Positions 25,615 through 33,923 of a stretch of 64,000 bases of DNA are shown piece after piece. The DNA comes from JAHEEL01 sp942491345 (lineage in GTDB: Bacteria > Actinomycetota > Acidimicrobiia > Spongiisociales > UBA5794). Each line of letters opens with the position of its first letter. Positions within the stretch are counted from its first letter, which is position 1. The notes beneath the pieces were generated by a model that searched no databases, was not told the DNA's origin, and worked only from the letters and a program-made list of their open reading frames with translations. The translations under genes were made by a program, and so were the position numbers. The DNA is taken from positions 1 to 64,000 of the forward strand of contig CALOAN010000044.1 in NCBI GenBank assembly GCA_942491345.1. The letters are read 5' to 3'.

Positions 25615-26709
25615 ATGAGAATCCTTCAACTGGCGCCGCCGTGGTTGTCCGTACCGCCCTTGCGTTACGGCGGCGTTGAGTGGGTCGTGAGCGGCTTGGC
25701 CGACGGCCTTGTTGATGCCGGACACGAAGTCACACTGGTCGCGTCGGGCGGTTCCGTGACGCGGGCCGAGTTGGAGGTTGTTTTCGGCGAGCCGCCGTTC
25801 GAGCAGCTGGGCGACGCTCGGATCGAGACCATCCAGGCGCTCGCGGCATACCGACGCCGAAACGACTTCGACATCATCCACGACCACACTGCCGCGGTAG
25901 GCCCCGCGCTCGGCGCCGTGGCCGTCGGACCCCCGGTCGTCCACACCCTCCATCATGCCTGGCTGGATGAGCAGATCCGGCTGGCCCGCCTCATTGCCCC
26001 GCCCGTTCGGCTCGTGGCGATCAGCCACGACCAGGCTGCCCGCTCCCCCCACGATGTACCGATTACTGCGATCGTCCACAACGGCATATCCGTGGACCGA
26101 TATCCGTTCACGACCGACAAGGACGACTATCTCTTGTTCGTTGGTCGTGCGAGCCGCGACAAGGGACCCGAAGAGGCGATCGAGGTTTCCCGCCGCCTCG
26201 ATCGGCCGCTGGTGATAGCGATGAAGACGAACGAACCCCGTGAACGCGCGTACTGGCAGGAGGTGCTGGAGCCGATGATTGCCGCAGACCCGGCACGGAT
26301 CAGACTGGTGCCCAATCCGAACCATGAACGCAAGGCTGCCCTGATGGCCCGAGCGACGGCGGTGGTATTCCCTATCACGTGGCCGGAGCCGTTTGGTTTG
26401 GTCATGCCCGAAGCCAACGCGTGCGGCACACCGGTCGTGGCGTTCGACATGGGGGCGGCGAGGGAGGTCATCGCCCACGGCAAGACGGGGTTTGTGGTCC
26501 CCGCGGGCGACCTCGACGCCTTCTGTGCGGCCGTTGAGCAAACCGACGATCTCCGCCCGGCCGATTGTCGTTCGCACGTCGCCACGTGGTTCTCGACAGA
26601 ACGGATGGTCGCCAACTACGAGCGGGTCTACGAAGCGGCACTTACCATCGACCTCCGAACGCCGAACCGGAAGGTCGTTGTGACCGGAGGCGGCGGACTC
26701 GTAGCATGA
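25615..26709 (+). CDS. Family 4 glycosyltransferase (GT-B fold)
   Basis: The 364-residue protein begins MRILQLAPPWLSVPPLRYGGVEWVVSGLADGLVDAGHEVTLVASGGS, the GT-B N-terminal Rossmann half with the Gly-Gly-x-Glu loop. Its C-terminal half carries LLFVGRASRDKGPEEAIEV and FPITWPEPFGLVMPEANACGTPVVAFDMGAAREVI, the E-x7-E nucleotide-sugar-binding motif of GT4. A GAGGTGAGC site precedes the ATG. The stop overlaps the debranching-enzyme start as ATGA (26706-26709), so the two are translationally coupled. Donor and acceptor sugars cannot be read from sequence. Confidence 0.9.
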   Translation: MRILQLAPPWLSVPPLRYGGVEWVVSGLADGLVDAGHEVTLVASGGSVTRAELEVVFGEPPFEQLGDARIETIQALAAYRRRNDFDIIHDHTAAVGPALGAVAVGPPVVHTLHHAWLDEQIRLARLIAPPVRLVAISHDQAARSPHDVPITAIVHNGISVDRYPFTTDKDDYLLFVGRASRDKGPEEAIEVSRRLDRPLVIAMKTNEPRERAYWQEVLEPMIAADPARIRLVPNPNHERKAALMARATAVVFPITWPEPFGLVMPEANACGTPVVAFDMGAAREVIAHGKTGFVVPAGDLDAFCAAVEQTDDLRPADCRSHVATWFSTERMVANYERVYEAALTIDLRTPNRKVVVTGGGGLVA

Positions 26710-28826
26710 GCGTCGATATCCCACGAAGGACAGGTACTGCTGCCGTGTGGTCGGATATTGGGCGGGTCCCAGCTCATCCGAGTGGCGGAATCTTCACGAT
26801 TGCCGGACGGGCGTTCTGCGTGTCGGGGCGCAGCGGGAACATCGCCGAACTGGGGCCTCAGGGCTTCTTCAGCAACGACACCCGTTTTCTCTCCGGACTC
26901 CACCTCTTGGTGAACGGCGTGGACCCTGAGGTCGTTGATGCCACGTCGATCGACGCCGACGAGGCAGTCTTCTTCCTCCGAAGCCGCGCAATCGAGCAAG
27001 ACGAACACGCGGAGCCGGGTCTCGTCGTTCGACGGCATCGCTATCAGGGATCCACCCTCCACGAGGACATCATCATCGAGAACCGCTCAGGCGGCCCGGC
27101 GAGCGTGACGGTCGAGCTCGAGGTCAGCGTCGATTTCGCGGATGTCTTCGACGTGCGCCGGGCGGGACCGGCAACCGAACGCCCGGTCAGTGCTCGCCGA
27201 GCCAACGGTGAATTGGTGTTCAGCTACAGCTCGAACGGATTCGAGCGTGCGACCGAGATCACCACCTCCGAAGACGCCTTCGGTGACGGCAGCCGCCTGG
27301 TTCTCAGCCGCCGGGTCGAACCCAACGACGTTTGGAAGACCTGTGTGGACATTGTTCCGGTCATCGACGGCTCCCCGATGCCGATCGAACGTTCCTGCAC
27401 AACCGGTCACCACGCCCATTCGACGCCTGCCGCTCCTCGGCAGTTCGCTCACCCGCCGCGGCTGCGCTCGTCGGCCGACGCGCTGGAGCATCTTTGGGCC
27501 CACAGCCTCAGCGACCTGGCCGCCCTCGAGATCAGGATGGATGGTCAGCGCGTCTTCGCGGCCGGTATCCCCTGGTTCGTTGCGTTGTTCGGCCGTGACA
27601 GCGTGATCACCTCCATCGAGGCGATGCTGCTCGATCGGGAGGCCGCACTCGGCACCGCCCAACTCCTTGCCGACCTCCAAGGCACCAAAACCGATCCATC
27701 GGTGTCGGAGGAGCCTGGAAAGATCCTGCACGAAGTGCGCTTCGGAGAGCGGAGCCTCCCCCATGATCTCTTGAGCCGATACTACGGAGCAGTTGACACG
27801 ACGCCCCTGTGGTGCATGTTGCTCGACAAGCTCCACCGGTGGGGGGCCAACTCGGCTCGGCTCGCGGCCATGCTCCCGAACCTGCGGGCAGCCGTCGGTT
27901 GGATCCGGCATGGGCTCGAGGCCGGCGACGGGTTCCTCACGTACCGAGGAGATGTCACCCGTCTCGACAACCAGGGATGGAAGGACTCGGGCGATTCCAT
28001 GGTCGATGGACGAGGACGCCAACTCGACCAGCCCATCGCCGTGGTGGAGGCGCAAGGATATGCCGTGGCAGCCTTTCGATCGGCAGCCCGACTCGAAATC
28101 GAACTCGGAGAACCGGCTCGGGCAGCCGGCCTTCGACTCGAGGCCGACGAGCTCCAGCAGCGGATCGACGACCGTTTCTGGCGCGATGACCTCGGCACCT
28201 TTGCATTGGCGATCGGCAACGACGGTTGGGTTGCCGACACGGTCTCGTCCAATCCGGGCCACCTGTTGTGGGCAGAAGCGGTCCGCCCGGAACGGGCGGC
28301 ACAGGTCGCCAAATCACTGACCGGCAACGGACTCTGGTCCGGATGGGGAATCCGCACCCTCACTCGGGACAACCCTGCGTATCACCCCGTTTCGTACCAT
28401 CGGGGCAGCGTGTGGCCCCACGACACCATGCTGGCCGTCGCGGGGCTGATTTCGTACGGGCACCTCGATGAAGCCCTCATGCTGGTGGGAGGGCTCCTCG
28501 CGGCGTCGCCACACTTCTCGTACGAGCTGCCCGAGCTGTTCTCCGGGATCTCGCGCGATGAAGTCCCCCACCCCGTCGGATATCCCACGAGCTCGTCACC
28601 CCAAGCGTGGGCAGCGGCGGTGCCGATCTACCTGACCGAACAGCTGCTCGGGATCCGGCCGGACCTGCCGGCCGGGCGGGTCGAGGTCGCACCGCGGCTT
28701 CCCGACGGCATCGAGCTCCGGCTCGACGGCCTCCGGCTGGGAAACGGTGTGCTGTCACTACGCGCCGAAGGCCGCCGCGCCCAGTTCCTCGAAGTGCCAC
28801 CCGGCATCGACGTCGTTGTGCGGTAG
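26706..28826 (+). CDS. Glycogen-debranching-like protein (amylo-alpha-1,6-glucosidase family)
   Basis: The 706-residue protein has an N-terminal beta-sandwich (residues ~20-250; GPQGFFSNDTRFLSGLHLLVNG, YQGSTLHEDIIIENRSGGPASVTVELEVSVDFADVFDVR). A C-terminal (alpha/alpha)6 barrel follows (~275-690) with GIPWFVALFGRDSVITSIE, containing the catalytic-region Asp, GWKDSGDSMV, and SYHRGSVWPHDTMLAVAGL. This is the GDE_N_bis plus MGH1-like architecture, cytosolic, acting on alpha- or mannose-linked oligosaccharides. It is coupled to the GT4 gene upstream. True glycogen debranching is uncertain because no glgB, glgC or glgP is nearby. Confidence 0.88.
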   Translation: MSVDIPRRTGTAAVWSDIGRVPAHPSGGIFTIAGRAFCVSGRSGNIAELGPQGFFSNDTRFLSGLHLLVNGVDPEVVDATSIDADEAVFFLRSRAIEQDEHAEPGLVVRRHRYQGSTLHEDIIIENRSGGPASVTVELEVSVDFADVFDVRRAGPATERPVSARRANGELVFSYSSNGFERATEITTSEDAFGDGSRLVLSRRVEPNDVWKTCVDIVPVIDGSPMPIERSCTTGHHAHSTPAAPRQFAHPPRLRSSADALEHLWAHSLSDLAALEIRMDGQRVFAAGIPWFVALFGRDSVITSIEAMLLDREAALGTAQLLADLQGTKTDPSVSEEPGKILHEVRFGERSLPHDLLSRYYGAVDTTPLWCMLLDKLHRWGANSARLAAMLPNLRAAVGWIRHGLEAGDGFLTYRGDVTRLDNQGWKDSGDSMVDGRGRQLDQPIAVVEAQGYAVAAFRSAARLEIELGEPARAAGLRLEADELQQRIDDRFWRDDLGTFALAIGNDGWVADTVSSNPGHLLWAEAVRPERAAQVAKSLTGNGLWSGWGIRTLTRDNPAYHPVSYHRGSVWPHDTMLAVAGLISYGHLDEALMLVGGLLAASPHFSYELPELFSGISRDEVPHPVGYPTSSSPQAWAAAVPIYLTEQLLGIRPDLPAGRVEVAPRLPDGIELRLDGLRLGNGVLSLRAEGRRAQFLEVPPGIDVVVR

Positions 28827-29006
28827 GCGGCGGTTCGACATCGCGGTCCCTCGCGGCGCCCCATGCTGCCCCCACCAGATTCCGGACGCCGCCGGCGGCG
28901 CATCGATGGAGCGCCGAATCCGGGGACAGGGTCGCACAGACTCGGTACGATCACGCGGAGGTGCTGCACCGAATTGATCTCACGTCGGAAGTGAAGGGAG
29001 TGCGCG

Positions 29007-29483
29007 ATGCGCCGCAGGATGCTGCGTCTGGTCGTGGCGATCGTCACCATTCAGATCATCGGCTCTCTCGTGGGTCTGGTCGTGTCGAGGAGAATGTCCG
29101 AAGGTGACGAAGACAGCGACGAATTCAAGGTTGCCGCGGTATTCGGAGGAAGGAAGTTCCACAGCCGTGCCGACAGCCTGAAATCCGGTTTCGTTGTCGC
29201 GTCGATGGGAGGGATCGATCTCGACCTGCGTGACGCAACGCTCGCTCCGGAGGGCGCCGAGCTGGAATTGAGAACAACGATGGGAGGCACCCAGGTCACG
29301 GTCCCTCCGGATTGGGCGGTCGACGTCGACACCGAGACGCAGGCAGGCGGGTTCGAGATCAACGTCACGTCGCCGGACGACCTGCCCGACGATGCACCTC
29401 GTCTCCGCATCCATGCGGTGACCCGGATGGGTGGCGGGGCGGTCATCGCAAAGACTGCGCAAGCCGGATCCCGCCTCTCGTAG
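29007..29483 (+). CDS. LiaF-like membrane-anchored protein
   Basis: The 158-residue product has one N-terminal TM helix (LRLVVAIVTIQIIGSLVGLVV) and then a beta-strand-rich domain: KVAAVFGGRKFHSRADSLKSGFVVASMGGIDLDLRDATLAPEGAELELRTTMGGTQVTVPPDWAVDV. The tandem Gly-Gly-turn strands match the LiaF C-terminal (cell-wall-active antibiotic response, DUF2154-like) fold. In Firmicutes LiaF controls a kinase that senses cell-wall stress; here no kinase is adjacent. An AAGGGAG site precedes the ATG. Confidence 0.8.
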   Translation: MRRRMLRLVVAIVTIQIIGSLVGLVVSRRMSEGDEDSDEFKVAAVFGGRKFHSRADSLKSGFVVASMGGIDLDLRDATLAPEGAELELRTTMGGTQVTVPPDWAVDVDTETQAGGFEINVTSPDDLPDDAPRLRIHAVTRMGGGAVIAKTAQAGSRLS

Positions 29484-29509
29484 CCGCTCGGGCAGTCGCC
29501 GTTGGTGGG

Positions 29510-30070
29510 CTACCCGTCGGCTGAACGTACCCAATCGACATACCGGCGAACATCTCGTTCCTCGACGTCGGTGAGGGGTGGACCGTCGAAAACAAGATGC
29601 CATCGCTGGTCGGTGTCGGGCACCGAATAGGGCCGCGGTCCGATATCGGCGATCTGGCGAAGGACTCCATCCAGGCGCTGGAGCACGAGCCGCACCGAAG
29701 GGATGTCGTCGAGTCCCGCGTCTATCTCCTCCATTGCTACGAAGAATCCCCGAGCGGCGTTGGCATGCGCTGCGCGGCCCTGCTCGTTCAGGGACACGAT
29801 CGACGAGCGCCCGTCCGCTGGATTGGGGCGGCGATCCAGGTGGCCCTTGCTCTCGATGCGCTTCAGGGCGACCGAGACCGTGTTCGGCCGCATACCGCTC
29901 CACTGGGCGATCTCGCCCGGTGTCGCCGGTGCCCAGCCGAGAAGCAGTGAGTACAGGCCGAAGTCGTCGCCGCTGAGACCGGATCCGGCGAGGGCCTCGT
30001 CGAGGAGGCCCGTCGTGATGTGGCTCAGTATCCAGATGTCGAACAGGACTGTGGTGGTTCGCTGTGTCAT
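29510..30070 (-). CDS. MarR-family transcriptional regulator
   Basis: The 186-residue protein has a MarR core: LSGDDFGLYSLLLGWAPATPGEIAQWSGMRPNTVSVALKRIESKGHLDRRPNPADGRSSIVSLNEQGRAAH (recognition helix PNTVSVALKRI, wing PADGRSS). The C-terminal region ends with DTDQRWHLVFDGPPLTDVEERDVRRYVDWV. Its start overlaps the stop of the upstream membrane-protein gene as ATGA (30067-30070). It probably represses its own two-gene operon through the palindromes at 30675-30715. Confidence 0.9.
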   Translation of the reverse strand: MTQRTTTVLFDIWILSHITTGLLDEALAGSGLSGDDFGLYSLLLGWAPATPGEIAQWSGMRPNTVSVALKRIESKGHLDRRPNPADGRSSIVSLNEQGRAAHANAARGFFVAMEEIDAGLDDIPSVRLVLQRLDGVLRQIADIGPRPYSVPDTDQRWHLVFDGPPLTDVEERDVRRYVDWVRSADG

Positions 30071-30648
30071 GCCGAGCCCGCAGTGATGGGCAAGCGCCGG
30101 GCGGCCCAGCGGCTGCCAAGCACGACGAGCCCCGCGAGGAGTGTGATACCGCCGAGCCAGCCGGCGACCGTCTTGGCGGTGGCTGCTATTCCCATGAGGT
30201 CACCCCAGCCCGGTGACGGCGATGCCGTCAAGTACATCCAGGCAATGGCGTTTTCGGCGTAGTCCGCGAGTCCCCCGATGATCGGCACGATGGCGAGGAG
30301 CAGTGCGGGGCTTGTGGGTCCGGCCAAGCGGCGCATGACGACTGCGATGGCGATGAAGAGAAAGACTGCACTCACCGCCGGGTAGACGAGGTCGACGATC
30401 TGCAGGGTTCGGTACGCATCGGTGCCTGCTGATCCGCATTTCGACAGGAAGGTGGTGACTTCGGTGGCGCCGTAGTGGGCCCGCATGTCGAGCGGTACCG
30501 CGCCGCAAGCCTGTTGCGTCGATGGGATGACAACGGCAAAGAGCCAAACGGCCAGGGGGACAAACACCACCGTTGCGATCACGAGGGCCTTGCCGCCGGC
30601 GAGGCCCGCAATCCGTGCGATGAGCCGTTCGATTCCTGATTCTTTCAC
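30067..30648 (-). CDS. Membrane protein (four TM helices), first gene of the MarR operon
   Basis: The GTG at 30648 lies behind GAAGGAGGATCA, fixing the start; the product has 193 residues. TM helices are ALVIATVVFVPLAVWLFAVVI, VDLVYPAVSAVFLFIAIAVVM, ALLLAIVPIIGGLADYAENAIA and VAGWLGGITLLAGLVVLGS. A soluble loop after helix 1 has two Cys (QQACGAV, LSKCGSAG) that could form a disulfide outside. No family is recognised. Co-expression with MarR suggests a role in response to a small molecule or lipid. Confidence 0.75.
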   Translation of the reverse strand: MKESGIERLIARIAGLAGGKALVIATVVFVPLAVWLFAVVIPSTQQACGAVPLDMRAHYGATEVTTFLSKCGSAGTDAYRTLQIVDLVYPAVSAVFLFIAIAVVMRRLAGPTSPALLLAIVPIIGGLADYAENAIAWMYLTASPSPGWGDLMGIAATAKTVAGWLGGITLLAGLVVLGSRWAARRLPITAGSA

Positions 30649-30674
30649 TGATCCTCCTTCTAGGGTTCTACCAC

Positions 30675-30723
30675 TATACATCAACAATCATGTATATACA
30701 CAATACGTGATATACCTAGTCAA
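30675..30723 (-). promoter_or_regulatory. Promoter and overlapping palindromic operators of the MarR operon
   Basis: On the minus strand TTGACT (30718-30723) and TGTATA (30695-30700) are 17 bp apart. TATACAT-N8-ATGTATA (30675-30696) is a perfect inverted repeat just downstream of the -10. GTATAT-N12-ATATAC (30692-30715) is a second one spanning the spacer. This AT-rich block stands out sharply in a GC-rich genome and fits MarR binding that blocks RNA polymerase. Confidence 0.75.
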
Positions 30724-30824
30724 GATCGGTTGCACACATGCGGATTACCGACATGGGCGTCTGTGCCGGTCTGCCGGCGGGTCGACGTTCTTCAGGCAGA
30801 GCCGCCGGCCGTACACTCCGCCGG

Positions 30825-31436
30825 GTGAGTGTCGAACCCAGCTCCGCCGCCGAGTCGTCCCGTGCGGCCATCGATCTGTTCTGGATTCCCCTCGGAGCGG
30901 GTGGCGTCGGCTTCGTTCGGATGAACGGACGCATTTACGAGGCCGTCAAGGCCCGATCCGAGCAACGAGCTCCGCTCCCCCTCTACCACACCGCGCTCGA
31001 AGTCCACCTGCCGGAAGGCCGCTTCACCATCGAGAACGCATGGCCGAGTCCGAACGGCGATACGGCTTCGCGCGGCGTGGTTGTGGAGGGTCCGGTCTAC
31101 AACCGACGGATCGCGCGACTTCGGGTGTTTCGCTACGAGGTGCGCCGCTGGGCAGACGGTGTCATACCGGACGCCCGGGATGCGGTCGGGGGTCCCCAGA
31201 GGCTGAGCATGAATCAGGGGACGGCCCGGCGCCTCCTCGATGTGGTCCCGTCGGTGCCGGTGATGGTCTGGGGTCGTGACGAGTTGGGCACCGGCGAGAT
31301 GTGGAATTCGAACTCGGTCATTTCGTGGTTGCTCGCACGGGCCGATCTCGCCCCGCATCGGCTCCGACCGCCTGCGAGTGGGCGCGCACCGGGGTGGCAG
31401 GCGGGAATCGTCGCGGCTCGCTCCGACGTGGGATGA
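30825..31436 (+). CDS. Hypothetical protein, conserved-looking
   Basis: The GTG at 30825 lies 7 nt after TACACT (30812-30817) with no ribosome site, so it is probably leaderless; the frame is open back to 30738. The 203-residue product has beta-rich, soluble sequence (IDLFWIPLGAGGVGFVRMNGRIYEAVKA, LYHTALEVHLPEGRFTIENAWPSPN, RRIARLRVFRYEVRRWADGVIPD) and a helical end (MWNSNSVISWLLARADL with a preceding Asn-Gln-Gly-Thr). The last part resembles the NC/NlpC-like HWxxN..S arrangement only loosely. No function is assigned. Confidence 0.65.
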   Translation: MSVEPSSAAESSRAAIDLFWIPLGAGGVGFVRMNGRIYEAVKARSEQRAPLPLYHTALEVHLPEGRFTIENAWPSPNGDTASRGVVVEGPVYNRRIARLRVFRYEVRRWADGVIPDARDAVGGPQRLSMNQGTARRLLDVVPSVPVMVWGRDELGTGEMWNSNSVISWLLARADLAPHRLRPPASGRAPGWQAGIVAARSDVG

Positions 31437-31657
31437 CGAAACACGGACACGTCGTCGGCTCAGGGGCCCCATCCGATCAACGCTTCGCCGCCGGCCGCGC
31501 CCTGGTACGTGCCGAATCCAGGTAGTCTGAGCAAGCGCGGTCTATCCGCACTTCACTTTTGTTCTCGGAGCCTCCGAATTGGCACCCGGTTTCCCTGCCT
31601 AGACGAGTGATCGTCACCTGCTCGCCGTCCCGGCGACCCCCATCCCAGGAGGATGCC

Positions 31658-32842
31658 ATGGAAATCGGTCCACGCGACGCTTCGATCTGCTTTGTCAGTA
31701 CCTATCCGCCGACCGTCTGCGGCTTGGCCAGCTACACGGCTTCACTCGCCAACGCCGTCGCCAGCGCCCGCGGGTCACGTGCCGGTCTCGGCGTGGTTGA
31801 TCTCGTCAAGGGGCCCTTTCGGGCACCCGGACCGGATGTCACGTTCAGCCATCGAGCCGGCAATGCCGCGTCGCTCCGGAAAGCGACGCGGGTGCTGAAC
31901 TCGTACGACACCGTGTCGATCCAGCACGAGTTCGGGATCTTTGGTGGATCCGACGGCGACGAAGTCCTCGATCTCGTCTCCGGCCTCAACGTGCCGTCGG
32001 CGGTGACGTTCCACACCGTGCTGGACTACCCGACGCCGCATCAGCGCATGATCATCGACAGTCTCTCGCAGATGGCCGATCGCCTCGTTGTCATGAGCCG
32101 GACGGCGGCAGAACGGCTCATCCTGCGCTACGGCATCGACGCGGAACGCATCGATGTGATCCCTCACGGAGTCGACACGCGCTTTGCCGGCCCTTCCCTG
32201 GTCAATGGTGACCGACCCCTCGTCCTCACGTGGGGATTGATCGGCCCGGGCAAAGGTTTGGAGTCCGTGGTCGAAGCGTTCGCCGGTTTGCTGGATCTGG
32301 ATCCGCGTCCGCGCTATCTGATTGCGGGGGCCACTCATCCAAATGTGCGTGCGGACTCGGGCGAGGCCTATCGAGAGAGCCTCATCTCTTTGGTCGACCG
32401 CTTCGGAGTCGAAGGCCTGGTCGAATTCGACGACCGCTACCTCGATCGAGCATCCCTTGCCCGCTTGGTACGCAGCGCCGACCTCGTGGTCCTTCCCTAC
32501 TCATCGGTCGAACAGGTGACCTCGGGCGTTCTGGTGGAAGCAATCGCAGCCTCCAAGCCGGTGATCGCCACCCAGTTTCCCCATGCCGTGGAGCTGCTCT
32601 CCGGAGGAGCCGGCATCACCGTTCCTCACGGCGACTCCGGGGCGTTGAGCGCTGCGCTCCGACGCCTCTTGACGGATCAACGTCTGACATCCCGAATGGG
32701 CCGGGAAGCTCGCCGGATTGCCGACGGATGGTATTGGCCCGCGATTGGCCGACGATTCGGGTCGATGATGTCGGGCCTCGAACAAACCGACCACGTCGGC
32801 CACCAGCAAGCGTCGTTGGAGGTGGCCCGTGTCGCCGGATGA
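31658..32842 (+). CDS. Family 4 glycosyltransferase
   Basis: Starting at the ATG 31658 behind AGGAGG, the 394-residue protein begins ICFVSTYPPTVCGLASYTASLANAV, continues with SIQHEFGIFGGSDGDEVLDLV (a His-Glu-Phe-Gly-Ile-Phe-Gly motif seen in mannosyl/glucosyl GT4 enzymes), DVIPHGVDTRF and LTWGLIGPGKGLESVVEAF, and ends with PYSSVEQVTSGVLVEAIAASKPVIATQFPHAVELLSGG. It is the first of three tightly linked genes: the next starts 14 bp before its stop. Substrates unknown. Confidence 0.9.
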   Translation: MEIGPRDASICFVSTYPPTVCGLASYTASLANAVASARGSRAGLGVVDLVKGPFRAPGPDVTFSHRAGNAASLRKATRVLNSYDTVSIQHEFGIFGGSDGDEVLDLVSGLNVPSAVTFHTVLDYPTPHQRMIIDSLSQMADRLVVMSRTAAERLILRYGIDAERIDVIPHGVDTRFAGPSLVNGDRPLVLTWGLIGPGKGLESVVEAFAGLLDLDPRPRYLIAGATHPNVRADSGEAYRESLISLVDRFGVEGLVEFDDRYLDRASLARLVRSADLVVLPYSSVEQVTSGVLVEAIAASKPVIATQFPHAVELLSGGAGITVPHGDSGALSAALRRLLTDQRLTSRMGREARRIADGWYWPAIGRRFGSMMSGLEQTDHVGHQQASLEVARVAG

Positions 32843-33923
32843 ACGTGGCGAGGCCGCCGCTCATCCGTCTGGCTCCACGTACCGGTCCGCACGGTCGGAG
32901 CTGCCGCGCCCGGAATACACTCATCTGCGCCGGCTCACCAACACGACCGGGCTCTGGGAACACGCACATATCCTGACCCCCCGCGTTGAGCATGGGTTCT
33001 GCACCGACGACAATGCGCGTGGCCTTCTCGTCGTGTCGCGAGTGGCGCCACCGTCGACCGAACAGTCGGACCTCGCCGCGATATACCTCAGTTTTGTGCT
33101 CGATGCCCGCACCGACACAGGCCAGTTTCACAATCGTCGCGACGCCGACGGAAGCTGGATCGACGAAGTCGGCAGCGACGACAGCCAAGGTCGAGCGTGG
33201 TGGGGCCTCGGGACCGTCGCACGATCGGGTCCGGTGCCATGGATGCGGGAGGCGGCCTCCGACGCCTTCGCCTCCTGCAGCTCCTTTGAGTCCCCGCACT
33301 TGCGTGCCAACGCATACGCTGCCCTCGGTGCCGCCGAGATGCTCGCCGCCGATCCCGGCAGCGCCGTCGCAGGCGAGCTCCTCGAGCGAACCGCTGGGAA
33401 GATCGCCGCCGCCGCCAGCGACAGAATCCCCTGGCCGGAAGCTCGCCTCACCTACGACAACGCTCGTCTACCCGAAGCCCTGTTGGTGGCGGGCGCCGCT
33501 CGCGGTGACCGCCACCTGATCTCGGTCGGCATCCGTCTCCTGGAATGGCTCGTTCGAGCCGAAACCAACCACGACCACTTCAGCTTCACCCCGGTCGGCG
33601 GATGGGCGCCGGGCGGCCCGCGCCCTGCGTTCGACCAGCAGCCCATCGACGCTGCGGCGATGGCCGAGGCTTGCTACCGGGCGTGGACCATTACCCACAA
33701 GACCGTATGGCGGGAACGAGCCCTGGACGCCGCACGATGGTTCGTGGGACAAAACGACACCGGCATGGTGCTCTACGACTCCGAAACCGGCGGCACCTGT
33801 GACGGCCTGATGCAACACTCGGTCAACGAGAACCGGGGAGCCGAGTCAACGCTCGCGGGAATCGCCGCACTCCAAGTTGCTGCGCTGTGCTCCATCGGTG
33901 ACCTCGGGACAGCAGCCTATTGA
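32829..33923 (+). CDS. (alpha/alpha)-toroid-like protein of the GH130 cluster
   Basis: The 364-residue protein starts with GTG inside the GT4 gene and ends by overlapping the GH130 start (TGATG). Sequence shows repeated helical pairs with conserved aromatic and acidic patches (HLRRLTNTTGLWEHAHILTPRVEHGFCTDDNARGLLV, WGLGTVARSGPVPWM, YDNARLPEALLVAGAARGD, GGWAPGGPRPAFDQQPIDAAAMAEACYRAWTIT). This suggests an alpha/alpha toroid as in GH88/GH127/epimerase-type enzymes. The motif EHGFCTDDNAR recurs in proteins next to GT4 and GH130 genes. Probably a glycan-acting enzyme, activity unknown. Confidence 0.75.
   Translation: MSPDERGEAAAHPSGSTYRSARSELPRPEYTHLRRLTNTTGLWEHAHILTPRVEHGFCTDDNARGLLVVSRVAPPSTEQSDLAAIYLSFVLDARTDTGQFHNRRDADGSWIDEVGSDDSQGRAWWGLGTVARSGPVPWMREAASDAFASCSSFESPHLRANAYAALGAAEMLAADPGSAVAGELLERTAGKIAAAASDRIPWPEARLTYDNARLPEALLVAGAARGDRHLISVGIRLLEWLVRAETNHDHFSFTPVGGWAPGGPRPAFDQQPIDAAAMAEACYRAWTITHKTVWRERALDAARWFVGQNDTGMVLYDSETGGTCDGLMQHSVNENRGAESTLAGIAALQVAALCSIGDLGTAAY

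Noticed and set aside
25522..26724. Minus-strand 400-codon frame over the first GT4 gene
   Set aside because: Shadow of the plus-strand glycosyltransferase; no motif.
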